Below are positions 20,444 through 30,460 of a stretch of DNA of 64,000 nt, one piece after another. Under the pieces are notes generated by a model that was not told the origin of the DNA, ran no database searches, and saw only the letters and a program-made list of their open reading frames with translations. Every line of letters begins with the position of its first letter. The stretch's first letter is position 1. Source of the stretch: Heliopora coerulea. Its lineage: Eukaryota; Cnidaria; Anthozoa; Scleralcyonacea; Helioporidae. The position numbers and the translations under genes were made by a program. The stretch lies in contig JASJOG010000098.1 of NCBI GenBank assembly GCA_030142905.1, forward strand, positions 745,001 through 809,000, given 5' to 3'.

Positions 20444-21490
20444 TTAAAAATTGAAATCATCATGGTCAATATCAAACCAATTGCAAAGTATGTGATGATG
20501 TAGTAAAATGTCTCTTTCAGCTATCAATTTATCTTTGTATAAAGCAAAAAATGCTATATCACCAACCAGAGGGGCGACACCATTTGGATTTAGGTCACCT
20601 AATGTCATCTGTGTTGAACCAGTCATACGTTTACTCTCAAAATTAGCAAGCTTCTTACCATTACAATATACTGAGCTGTTGTTACCAGCTGGTGTTGTAC
20701 AGTTATCCCAATGTACTGATAAACATATCCATTTGTTTATCTCTCCAGCATTTGCCTTCGTCTTATAAGCACCTACAGGATATTTACGTGCAACAGGGTT
20801 GCTACAAATAACATTGAAATTATTTTTATCACCCGACACGATTAATTCACTATTTGGACTGAAAGATATAAATTTATCATATTCTCCATTATCATGTCCA
20901 AAGAGACCGTTACTCACCCAATAGTTATTCGCAAAAAAAGATTTTAATCTATATACGATGAAGATATTAACAATATCCTTTGATCCACTAGCTGGATTTA
21001 AATTGATATCACTAACCATACGTTTTGATCCGTCAAACTTTAGAAAATATCTATAATTGATTCTTTCAGATTTCGTACTAAATGTAAGTTGTAAATTTGT
21101 GGTGTTTTGAGCAGCATCATTACCTTGAATTGCCTGATCTATTACCTTACATACTTTCCTTGTTGTGGCGTCATAAATCAACTCACTATTATTTATCCCT
21201 CTATCAAACCTATATACAGAAGAACTATATTTTTTAAAATACTCCCATAGAAGAGTTTCAGATAGTTGTTTTCTGAAACCAGTTATTGTTACAAACTTAT
21301 CGTCTGTATATTTCTTTCTAATAAGCTGATCATCATAAATAGGATCAGGATTTCCTCTAATTGCCTATAGTCTCATATTTATATAACCTTTCATAGTTCC
21401 TCCTGATAGAGAAAGTTTTTCTTCGACATCAGATCTCAATTCTTCAATGTCATTTTTTGTCTTATTTTCATGGCCGTAATATAAACTCAT
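20444..21490 (-). pseudogene. Fibre-like protein with LamG/concanavalin-type lectin domain
   Basis: Starts at the ATG at 21,490; about 348 codons with one in-frame TAG at 21,365-21,367. N-terminal part: a short coiled coil (DIEELRSDVEEKL), then LSGGTMKGYINM, a motif common in viral fibre and tail proteins, then PDPIYDDQLIRKKY. C-terminal 245 residues form a LamG_3-like jelly roll (YFLKFDGSKRM, WICLSVHWDN, SSVYCNGKKL, MTLGDLNPN, GDIAFFALYKDKL). This architecture fits a spike or fibre that binds a host-surface glycan. Apart from the stop, the frame is clean. Confidence 0.65.
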
Positions 21491-21497
21491 TGCTATG

Positions 21498-23845
21498 TTA
21501 TATGATATATTTTGTTGTTAAATACGTTGTTATTCCTGATATGGTTAATATTGTAATTAATTCAGTATTGTGGTCATCGTTTTTACTGACACTGATTGGC
21601 TTTTTTTCTTGTTTGGACTTATTATTAATCTCTATAGTATCTGGTTTTTTATCTGAAGTATCAAGATGATGTGTTGGAGCTTGCTCCTGATGCACCTTTT
21701 TTGGTTCAGAATGTGGAACCCCATAATAATTGACATTATTATTTAATCCAAATTTCATAGTTTCATCTGATACTTTTAGCTTGTTATTATATCCTACTGT
21801 TGGTTTTTCTAATATAATTAGATTGCTAGGTATCAACCACAGAGTCGGACTAATGGCCATATTAAGAACCACATTGGTTGATGTAACTGCCTGATTCATA
21901 TTGTTTATCCATGTTGATGTTTCATAGTTGATAATTGAATCTTTCACAATCCGTCTAAAAACGTTTTGTGTCTCTAAGGCTGATGCTCTAAGACCATAGA
22001 TACTTTGTTTTGTCCTAGCTTGAGCACCAAGTACACTGTAAATATATGCCTCTATCGATTGATTTAGTAGTTCGGTTCCATTAGCCGTTAAACCATCTGA
22101 TATCTTTGGAACGAATTTCTTGAAGTCATTTTGTAAATCACGGATAAAACCAACACCGGGGTCCATGAAGTTTTGTAAATTTACTCGTATCAACAACGTC
22201 TTGTCCTAAATGTTCATTCTTATAACCCGAGACGTCTTGCCATGTCCACTTAGGTGTATGATCTTTTAAAAAATTAGCCTTATATTTATTTATTATGTAC
22301 TGAACTTTATTATCAGGTAATGATTTGAATTCTCGCATTATTCTTCTAACTGTAAAGTATAGATGAAATCTCATAAGTGATGTAATTTGTTTACGGACTT
22401 CTTGTTTGAAAGTTAAATGTTCGATAGATATACCTGATGCATAATTTGCTATCCATGTTCCTACCAAAGATTAAAAATAAGGCTCTTTAAGATTCCACTC
22501 AGCATTGTTTTTAGTTGTTATACTTAGTGGAGGAAGATTACTCATGAAATAGTCTGTGTTATTTACATATACTTTAAATTGGTTTATTGGGTAAGGCAAC
22601 ACATATTCAACAGGGAAATTATCCCAATAATACTCCTTTCCATAATAACCCACATGTCTTCTACCCTTTGGTAATACCTGAACTTTACCACCTTCTTCTT
22701 CTTCTTCTTCTTCTTTTACACAGCCCAAGTCCCAGACTGTGCCAAAGTTGGCTGCTCGGATTCTGGTTCTCCAATAGCTTCTGTCCCTCGTCATATCTGA
22801 TGTTAGTCCGTTCTCATTCAAATCTTCTTTCACGCAATCTAACCATCTCTTCTTTGGTCTCCCCCGTCCTCTGTTTCCCTCTATATTTAGTTCCATAATA
22901 CTTCTAATTGGCTCTTCTTCGCTTCTCCTCAACACATGTCCATACCATCTTAACCTTGCTTCCTTAACCTTCTCTGTAATGCATACCACACCACATCTTC
23001 TTCTGATCTCATCATTTCTTATCTTATCTTTTAACGACACTCCCAGAACCCATCTCAACATTCGCATCTCCATTCTTTTCAGCAAATTCTCTTCTTTTTT
23101 CTCCATTGTCCAGCATTCCGCTCCGTACAACAACACCGGTCTTATTACTGTCCTGTAAATATTGCATTTCAACTTCCGTGGCATCCTCTTATCGCAAGTG
23201 ACTCCTGACATTTCCCTCCATTTCATCCACGCTACCTTCACTCTCTGCTTCACTGCTTTCCACGAGCCTCCTTCTACTTCCAACACTGACCCCAGGTACT
23301 TGAAATCCTCCACCTGTACTAACTCCTTATCGTCAGTGTCCACCATCCTAACAACTGCACCTTGATTTGACTGTGCGGTGGCCGGGTTTAGAATAGCACC
23401 GAGGTATCACTGCCTCTCGTAAGAGGCGACTAAAAGGGTTGGCGTCAGGAAGGACATCCGGTCGTAAAAACCTCAGTCCCAAATATGAAGGTTTCTGAAC
23501 TTTACCACCTATTTTCCATATTTTTGGGAAAGTGGTATGTTTAACTTTAGAATCAAGGGAAAGAATATGACTTTTGTTGGAATGAAGGTATTTAGTCATT
23601 GATTTATCATTAAGGAATGTGTCGCTTGTTATATCCGTGCTTAAAACTTCCGAATTCTTGAAATATATAGCAGTTGACGCAACTGTTCCATCCTGATTGA
23701 TGTCTACTTTGAAATCGAATTTACTAAGATCGGCATTTGGATAGTTTTTAACGAAATCAGCCCGCATTTCTGCTCTTTTCTTTGTAGAATTTTCCATAGC
23801 CTTATCATAGTTCTGTCCATAGTAGTTTCTTAAAATTTGGTCCAT
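21498..23845 (-). pseudogene. Polinton structural-arm gene split by a retrotransposon
   Basis: First leftward gene from the divergent promoter. The N-terminal part (MDQILRNYYGQNYDKA ... KIWKIGGKVQ) is cut at 23,494 by an RTE fragment and resumes at 22,692 in another frame (LPKGRRHVGYYGKEYY, DNFPVEYVLPYPINQFKVYV). The 817-bp insertion including the target repeat is not a multiple of three, which accounts for that frame change. A TAA follows at 22,471-22,473 and a frameshift near 22,195. The end carries a membrane segment (LITILTISGITTYLTTKY). About 510 codons without the insert. The pattern is one I recall from cnidarian Polintons; its role, probably virion assembly or membrane anchoring, is inferred. 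Confidence 0.65.
22693..23494 (-). mobile_element. Truncated RTE-type non-LTR retrotransposon
   Basis: On the minus strand the reading FKYLGSVLE, KWREMSGVTCDKR, LLYGAECW, RMLRWVLGV, LRWYGHVLRR and GRGRPKKRWLD is the region C-terminal to the reverse transcriptase of RTE-like LINEs. It ends in a (GAA)n tail at about 22,693-22,717, as expected for RTE 3' ends. Flanks are an exact 15-bp target duplication, CTGAACTTTACCACC, at 22,678-22,692 and 23,495-23,509. The 5' 130 bp (ACGACCGGATGTCCTTCC region) looks like an RTE 5' or SINE-like segment joined to the 3' part, so the copy is both truncated and internally deleted. Confidence 0.88.
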
Positions 23846-23867
23846 ATAATATACTATATATTATACA
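23846..23867. promoter_or_regulatory. Divergent promoter of the Polinton
   Basis: The whole 22-bp space between two opposite start codons (23,845 minus and 23,868 plus) is AT-only but for two C's and is a near-perfect dyad: ATAATATA-CTA-TATATTAT, then ACA. It can offer a TATA-type box in both directions and marks the point from which all genes of the element diverge. Seen directly; promoter activity is inferred. Confidence 0.6.
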
Positions 23868-24509
23868 ATGAAGAAAATTACTGTTTATAGAAGGCGATAG
23901 TAAGGAAATCATTCTGGATGAGTCTATTTTGATAATCAACGATAATCGATACTTATACGTCAAGAAGGTGCCAGTCTTTTGGAATTATAACAATATTTCC
24001 AGTGAAAACAATGAAATGAGATACAATAGTGTCAAAAAGGTCATACCAGAAGGATATATGACATTTGCTATGCTTAAGGAGATCGAAGGTTATGGTACTG
24101 TCACTTTAGAATCAAATGATTATGATGGAACATGTTCTATTACTAGTGATAATGCCATTAATTTGAAAAACTTTGGACCAATTTTAGGATTTATCAAAGA
24201 CCAGACAATAAGTGCCAATACAAAGACTAAAAGTGGAAATTCTGTCAATATAAATAATGGACTCGAATACATAGAAATTAAGTGTGACATGGTAGAAAGG
24301 CAAAACAATATCGACACAAATGGTAAGAGAAGTGATGTTATTTTGACACTTCCTATAACAATTTCACAGTCATTAAAAGGCAGCGTTCAGCATTATTTTG
24401 ATATTGAAAGTAAAATACCAATAAATAAAGGTGTCTATAATTAGCTCAATTTCAGTGTCGTTGGGAATAATAATAAAACTCAATTCGGATCAATTCTATT
24501 GGAACTATA
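23868..24509 (+). pseudogene. Penton-like minor capsid protein, broken
   Basis: ATG at 23,868 (MKKITVY), a frame change within the first ten codons, then about 180 codons of good sequence (VKKVPVFWNYNNIS, GYMTFAMLKEIEGYGTV, LGFIKDQTI, TNGKRSDVILTLPITISQ, GSVQHYFDIE) up to a TAG at 24,442-24,444; the frame then continues (LNFSVVGNNN, LLELYI) to 24,509. Length of about 210 residues, beta-rich character and position beside the integrase fit the single jelly-roll minor capsid (penton) protein of Polintons. It would form the five-fold vertices with the major capsid protein. Confidence 0.65.
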
Positions 24510-24524
24510 TATAATGTAAGTTAT
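24506..24524 (+). promoter_or_regulatory. TATA-like box before integrase
   Basis: TATATATAATG at 24,506-24,515 lies 10 bp upstream of the integrase ATG (24,525) and overlaps the end of the minor capsid gene. Confidence 0.4.
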
Positions 24525-25615
24525 ATGGGCATTGAATTAGAACAAGAGTTGAGAGATATTCATTACAATCCTAAAACCGGTTACCAATCAGGTGAAAGAT
24601 TGTATCAAAAAGCATTAGATGAAGGTATCCCTGTTACTAGAAACCAAGTTAAATCATGGTTGAAATCACAAGACACTTATACCAGATACAAGCCAATTGT
24701 CAGACAACATAAATTTAGACAAACCAAAGTTAACTATCTTGGTGAGCAAATACAAATGGATCTCGTAGTTATGGGTTCATATAAAAACAAAAGTAAAGAT
24801 TATAACTGGATACTAACAGCTATTGAAATACTCAACAGGTATGCATTTGCTGTACCATTTTATAGAAAAGATACTAATAACATGACAAAAGCAGTCACAG
24901 AATTATTGAGACAGTTCAAAGAGCATTATGGTAACTATCCAAAATTAGCGCAATTTGATGATGGTAAAGAGTTCTACAATGTTGGTGTAAAGTCTTTATT
25001 AGAAAAACACGATATAAAATACTTCTCTACTAATAGTGATAAAAAGGCTGGTGCTGTGGAAAGATTTAATAGGACACTTAAAACTGCTATGTGGAAGTAC
25101 TTCTGCAGTAAAGGGACATATAATTGGACTGACGTCTTAGATCAGTTAGTATATAATTACAATAATACCAAGCATAGCACTATCTTAATGAAACAAAAGA
25201 TGTAAATAAGAGTAATGAGGATGAAGTTTGGACAACACTGTATGGTCATTTATATGGTGACTTACCTATACCTAAGTTCAAAATTGGTGATACAGTCAGG
25301 ATATCCAAGTATAAAAGCATTTTCACAAAAGGTTATGAAGCCAATTTTACAGAAGAACTGTTTAAAATCACTAAGGTTATTCGTGGTGACCCAACTGTTT
25401 ATGAAATAGAGGATCTAGAAAGTGAACCAATTATTGGAAAATTCTATGAAGAGGAGTTGTCAAGTTTTCATAAAAAGGACGATGTCTATAAAGTTGAAAA
25501 AATACTAAAAAGAAAAAAGGTAAAAGGCAAAAAGATGACTCTTATCAAATGGTTAGGTTAAGATAGTAAACATAACAGTTGGATTCCTGAGAGTGATATA
25601 CAAAATATAGAGTAA
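24525..25615 (+). pseudogene. Polinton integrase with C-terminal chromodomain, broken
   Basis: Retroviral-type DDE integrase. Catalytic residues are visible in QIQMDLVVMG (first Asp), LAQFDDGKEF (second Asp) and KAGAVERFNRTLK (Glu). After 226 codons the frame changes near 25,200. A C-terminal region then reads YGDLPIPKFKIGDTV and ends in a chromodomain (VYKVEKILKRK ... LIKW ... NSWIPESDI), with a TAA inside it at 25,559-25,561 and the natural stop at 25,613-25,615. The core catalyses strand transfer of the element into DNA and produces the 6-bp duplication; the chromodomain would guide it to chromatin. No HHCC zinc pattern is seen at the N-terminus. The stop overlaps the next promoter motif. 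Confidence 0.88.
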
Positions 25616-25624
25616 TATATACAA
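25613..25624 (+). promoter_or_regulatory. TAATATATAC promoter motif, copy 1
   Basis: TAATATATACAA directly precedes the ATG at 25,625. The identical motif and spacing occur ahead of the capsid gene (27,271), and the same 10-mer precedes the last gene (30,448). Confidence 0.55.
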
Positions 25625-27261
25625 ATGGCTGAAGGATTTGATGATTTTGAAACGCAAGAATACCCTGTATACGATGAATACGATAATATAGGTTTGGAAG
25701 AGCTTAATGATAAAGATCAATCACTATTAAATCGTGAGTCTATGATTCTTGGTGAAATTGCAAATGGTAACACCTCTAACTACCATGAATTCACTGAAAT
25801 TATCAAAAGGAGAGAATACATAGACAAGCTTAAACTTCGTATTAAAACAGAAAACCCCTTTAAGAGTACCAGTTGGATAGACGAAGACACAGATTATGAA
25901 ATGAAAGACAAAACAGTGATATAAAATAAGGAAAGAAAGAACAGTATCAATAACTTCATAGGCAACATTTTCAAACGAGATGGAAACTTCAGGGAAAACA
26001 AAAAAATGAAGTGGATTCAACAAGATTTCATAAAGCTAACCAGATCATTTCTTGCATTTGATAATGATAGACCTTTATAGACCTCTTCCTAACAATGATA
26101 CAGGACATCAGATTTTAAAGAATATTTCCTACAGCAGAGGTGGGTCATTCAATAATTTCAGAACAATATTGTCTAACGAAGGTAACGATCTAATTGAAGT
26201 CAATACATCAAAAAATATTCTATCAAAGACTCAATCAAAATATACCAGAATCTGAGGAGTTCAACAAGTTATTAAATAAACTATTCGATGAAAACAGAAA
26301 AATAATTGAAGAAACATCAAAAGAAACCAAAATCCCGAAAGAAAAAGTTGAAAACATATCACAAAGCAAAGAGAGGCCTCCATATGTAACCCAAACACAA
26401 GAAGAAATCAGGGAGATGGTCATAGAAAAAAATAAATACTATAAAAAACCAAAGCCTGGACAAAAAATAGAATCTCTAAGAAGAGAATTAAGAAATATTC
26501 CTCAAAGTGTATTCAACAATGATGGTAGTGACGATATAATTTTACAAGACATACCAAAAGAAGTAATAGACGAAATAGTTTCAGATTCAGTGGAAAAAAT
26601 ACATACTAGACTAGAAGACAAAGCCACCTCAATAGAAACATTAACCATAACTGACCAAGAATTAAGAGAGGCATCAATGTTTTTAAACCCAACCGGTACT
26701 GTAGACGAAAAGAAAGATTCACTAGAAACACAAAGCGAACATTTCAAATTAGAAGCATTGAAAGAGGCTGACCCTAGAAGAGAACAACTCTATAAAAATA
26801 CAAGTGAAACCGCATATTTAAAAGCTGATTACATAAGATTAACAGAAAAGGATGAACAACCAGATAACAATGAAACTAAAGAAATAATCGAAGAAACAGC
26901 AGATGATAATGAATTAATAAACGATTTGAAAAGACTAGAACGATTCAAGAAGTGGGCTAAGGAAAACTTAGTCGGATTAAGTGCTATAGGAATATCCATA
27001 GCTGGTAGTTTAACCACAATCATAATTGGTGCTAGAGGAGCCATCAAAAAAGGAGCAAAAGCAACTGGTAAATTTGCTAAGGCTGTTTACAACCTGTGAA
27101 AGAAACTGGGACCATTATTGGCACCAATATTAAACATCGTCGCTCAAGCAATTTCTTGGGGTGCTAAAGGATTGGCATGACTAGCTTCCAATTTATGGGT
27201 TCCCGCACTTGCTTTTGCCTGGTTCATTTACGATCAATACAAGCAGAGAAGCAAGAAATAA
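25625..27261 (+). pseudogene. Long Polinton protein with C-terminal membrane segments, broken
   Basis: Starts MAEGFDDFETQEYPVYDEY and reads SLLNRESMILGEIANG and EFTEIIKRREYIDKLKLR to a TAA at 25,922-25,924. The frame continues (WIQQDFIKLTRSFLAFDND), shifts near 26,080 (GHQILKNISYSRGGSFNNF) and again near 26,230, then runs 290 codons. The middle is charged and helical. The end has a hydrophobic segment (LVGLSAIGISIAGSLTTIII), a basic loop (GAIKKGAKATGKFAKA), a TGA at 27,097-27,099, another hydrophobic stretch, a TGA near 27,178 and a final membrane segment. I recall this C-terminal pattern in cnidarian Polintons, just upstream of the capsid gene; it is probably a virion or assembly protein. 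Confidence 0.65.
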
Positions 27262-27270
27262 AATGTACCT

Positions 27271-27282
27271 TAATATATACAA
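27271..27282 (+). promoter_or_regulatory. TAATATATAC promoter motif, copy 2
   Basis: TAATATATACAA immediately upstream of the major capsid protein ATG at 27,283, identical to copy 1 in sequence and spacing. Confidence 0.55.
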
Positions 27283-28524
27283 ATGAATAGAACAGAGATT
27301 CAATTAACTCCGGGATTCAGGAGTCAAATACTCAAATGGCTTCAATAAAGGTGATAGAACGAGGCATGTAATAACTGTCAACCCTAATAAAGCCTCACCA
27401 GGAGAGGAACTTTACATCGAAATCCCTAAACTAAAACCGGAGAGTTGTTTGATTCCTGGATCATTTCACCTACTTTTCGATTTCAAAGTCAGCAACACTA
27501 AAACTCATTTCAAAAAAAATCTCTCTAGGCTTCTGCAAAAAAGGTTACAAATCAGGTTACCTGGTGAAACTGTCTACGATAATAATGGTGAAAGTCTTTA
27601 CAGTGTCTACAAAGATCTATACAAAACGAAATCTCAAAGAAACAATATGATTGAATACGGAATCGGATCCCAGAACCTAAGGAAGCTTGTTAGCAAAGAT
27701 GACTCTGGAGCAACAAGTGGAGACACCAGAAAGGTTTCTGAAAAGCTGTTGTTTGATATTTTTGACACAAAGCAGAAAATCTGTTTAGATAGGATTATAA
27801 GTGATCATGGTTTGTATGCATCATTTCAAATGAATAATAATTTTAGGTACATTCTCACGTTACCCCAATCACGTGAAATATTGGTTGCTCAAACAGGTCA
27901 AACACTTGGAAGCTATAGTCTACAAAACATTGAGCTGGAATATGAAACTATTGAAAACCAAAATATTGCTAACAGCGTTTCATCTCTATATGGTTCTGGT
28001 CGCTCTCTATCTTTTGAACATGTAACTCTTATGAAAAGAACTACCTGGGCTGCAGCATCCACTTTAATTAATGAAAATATTAATGTTCCTCGAAAGTCTA
28101 TGAGAGCTGTCGTTTTATTGTTCACTAAAACAATAAGGCCAAATAGTGAGGAATTTGTCTACCCAAATGTCACCGAAGTAAAACTAACCATCGAAGGAGT
28201 ACCAAATAAGGTATACTCACAAGGAATTCCAAAATCAAGGTTCTACGAAGAAGCCAAAAGACTTTTTGTATCAAAAGATAAAAGGGATGAATTCATGACT
28301 TTTCAAAAGTTCTATAAAGACAAGTTCGCGCTTGTCATCGATCTGAGATCCCACGAAGAGTTGGATAAGACAGGATTTGGTAAAAAGCTCATAAACACCT
28401 AAGATGGAATCCTAATGGAGATTAAAAAGACTGCCCACACAGGAAACCTTTACTGTAACATCTTTGTGGTATCTGATGGTCTAATTAATTTCCAAAACTA
28501 TGATCTAGAAAGCATCCAATACTA
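27283..28524 (+). pseudogene. Major capsid protein (double jelly roll), broken
   Basis: Starts MNRTEIQLTPGF, shifts frame near 27,325, then reads more than 350 codons: SCLIPGSFHLLFDFK, RLPGETVYDNNGESLY, LYASFQMNNNFRYIL, LEYETIENQN, VYPNVTEVKLTIEGV and FALVIDLRSHEEL. These match the Polinton major capsid protein, which builds the icosahedral shell. A TAA lies at 28,400-28,402, after which the frame continues for about 40 codons (LMEIKKTAHTGNLYCNIFVV) until a pogo-like MITE begins at 28,525. The MITE's TA target falls at what would be the end of the gene. Lesions: one frameshift, one stop, one insertion at the 3' end. Confidence 0.85.
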
Positions 28525-29822
28525 CAGTCGAACCTGTATATAACGGCCCTGTATTAAGCAGCCACCCTCTGTTAAGCGGCCAGTTTTCAAAGTCCCGATT
28601 TTTTTTCTATAGAAATACTATATTTGTCACCTGTATTAAGCGGCCACCTGTATTAAGCGGCCGCGGCCACAGTTTGCCTCTCCCATGTCTGTCTTTTGTT
28701 ATTATTTTTACCTGTATTAAGCGGCCACCCTCGAAATGAAACCCGAGAATATTTAGGTAAACACGCATATCACATTTTATATGGACTTTATTCTGTTCAA
28801 GTGATCTGTCAACATTGTGATTTAACAAAACATTTCCTATATAACTACACTGTATAACATTTGATTGTTAGCATGCAGTTCGGTGTCGCTATTCTCTACT
28901 CGAAACTTCTCTTTAGCTAGGTTGTTCTTCAGCCATTTGATTGAAAATAGATCGCCTTCAAACGTATACTTGCAGGGATTTCCAGGCCATAACCTCCACA
29001 TCTGTTAACGCATTTGCCCTTTACAACAACTTTTCCGCTATTTGTTGGCCGTTTCAAAAATTTGGTTAGCCATGCCATCAACTTAGGGACAGGACCAATC
29101 ACTTCGTAATTGTCCATCATTGCGTTAGGGTGAAAATATGGTTTTGAAGCAGTCTTACGGCAAACAGATCTTGTTGATCTTGATTTACGTTTTTGGCGAG
29201 CAACTGCCACAGCATTCGTGTCTTATTTATTTTGCGGCTCTCGTTTCAGTTCAAACAACTCATCGACTTTCGGCTCCCAAATACCCATGCATGCATGGTA
29301 ACCGCGAATATAAGAATCTACGTGAAAAAGTTCCATAGACATCTTAATTTCAGACAGAATTGTAACAGTGTAGCAACAACAGAGTGTCATTCAAAAGCTT
29401 CCGCTTGTGATGTAGCTGTCAAAAAGGCGATAAATGTGTTCTAATATTTAGCTGAACCCAAACAATACTGCTCAAGGCGCAGCCTGCGATTACTTTCGGA
29501 CTTCATCCATGTCTAATAAGATGTGCAATAAGAAGTGTAAATGTCTTCCTCTTAGCGAGAGAATTGTTTTCCCTTAAGACATTAGGTTTATATATTCTAT
29601 CGTTATTAGTACCTTTCATTTAAATATTTTATTTATCATACAAATTGTTTGAAATAGTACTGCTTGTCTTATTCTTTTCTTGAATGAGGTGTTGGTGAAA
29701 TTTGACCACGCCCAAGTCGCCCCTCATGGAGTATTTTCGGTCATCCTGTATTAAGCGGCCACCTGTATTAAGCGGCCACTTTTCAAAGTCCCGAGGGTGG
29801 CCGTTATATACAGGTTCAACTG
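28525..29822. mobile_element. pogo/Tigger-like non-autonomous DNA transposon (1,298 bp)
   Basis: Ends are inverted: CAGTCGAACCTGTATATAAC on the left and the complement of CAGTTGAACCTGTATATAAC on the right (about 24 bp), flanked by TA on both sides (28,523-28,524 and 29,823-29,824), typical of Tc1/mariner/pogo elements. CTGTATTAAGCGGCCAC occurs several times near both ends, in the same orientation, like transposase-binding sites. No transposase frame is seen. Inside, minus strand 28,929-29,210 carries a 93-codon fragment (LMAWLTKFLKRPTNSGK, NRCGGYGLEI) that continues after a frameshift, apparently a captured or decayed coding piece of unknown origin. Confidence 0.85.
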
Positions 29823-29843
29823 TAATTATAATGTATTATATAA

Positions 29844-30436
29844 ATGGAAACACCTTTTAACACGATCATTTGTGGCATGACAAACTGTGGGAAAACCTTC
29901 TATTTGTTAAATATGCTGGAAAAACAATTTGATAAACATTTTTATTATATCATTTTAAAATGTCCAACATTCTCATGGAATAAAACTTATCAAGAATGAA
30001 AATATATCAAAGATTCTGATTTGTTTGCCATAGAGTGTGATCAGGACAAAGTAGACAAAATACTACATATTGTACAGGAAATCTTTAAAGGGACCAATAG
30101 TGTGGTTATATTGGATGATTGTACAAGTAGTCAGGATGTCAAAAATAGAACAAGTGAGGTAGTTAAATTAGCTTTTTCAGCTAGACACTTTTGGGTTATC
30201 AACAATAGTCATTACTCAACAATTAATTAGTATATCTAAGCCTTATAGAGGCAATGTAGCAAGAGTTATTACTTTTTATAATCCTAATGAAGATGACATG
30301 AATGCCATTTTCCGCAGGTAGTTAGGCCATAGTAATAAAAAAGATATGAAATAATTGAAAAACTAAAGAACGTAAAATTCTCTTCACTGGAAATCAATTT
30401 ACGCTATCCTTATGATTATAAAATTCTCAATCCGCA
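29844..30436 (+). pseudogene. DNA-packaging ATPase (FtsK/HerA type), broken
   Basis: ATG at 29,844. Walker A is IICGMTNCGKTFYLLN, Walker B SVVILDDC. A TGA at 29,997-29,999 splits the first part from DSDLFAIECDQDKVD. After SARHF the frame changes near 30,188, and the sensor and C-terminal part (VARVITFYNPNEDDMNAIF, then a TAG near 30,319 and a further shift before EIIEKLKNVKFSSL) remain readable to about 30,436. The family pumps the DNA genome into preformed capsids. Start chosen as the first ATG after the MITE, preceded by a TATTATATAA box. Confidence 0.83.
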
Positions 30437-30447
30437 AAAATATATGT

Positions 30448-30460
30448 TAATATATACAGA
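30448..30460 (+). promoter_or_regulatory. TAATATATAC promoter motif, copy 3
   Basis: TAATATATAC at 30,448-30,457, followed by AGA and then ACG (30,461-30,463) where the two other copies are followed by AA and ATG. This suggests that the start codon of the next gene has mutated. Confidence 0.5.

Noticed and set aside
22471..23346. A 291-codon gene combining reverse transcriptase and Polinton sequence as a real fusion protein
   Set aside because: The open frame crosses the RTE/Polinton junction by chance; the target duplication marks the border.
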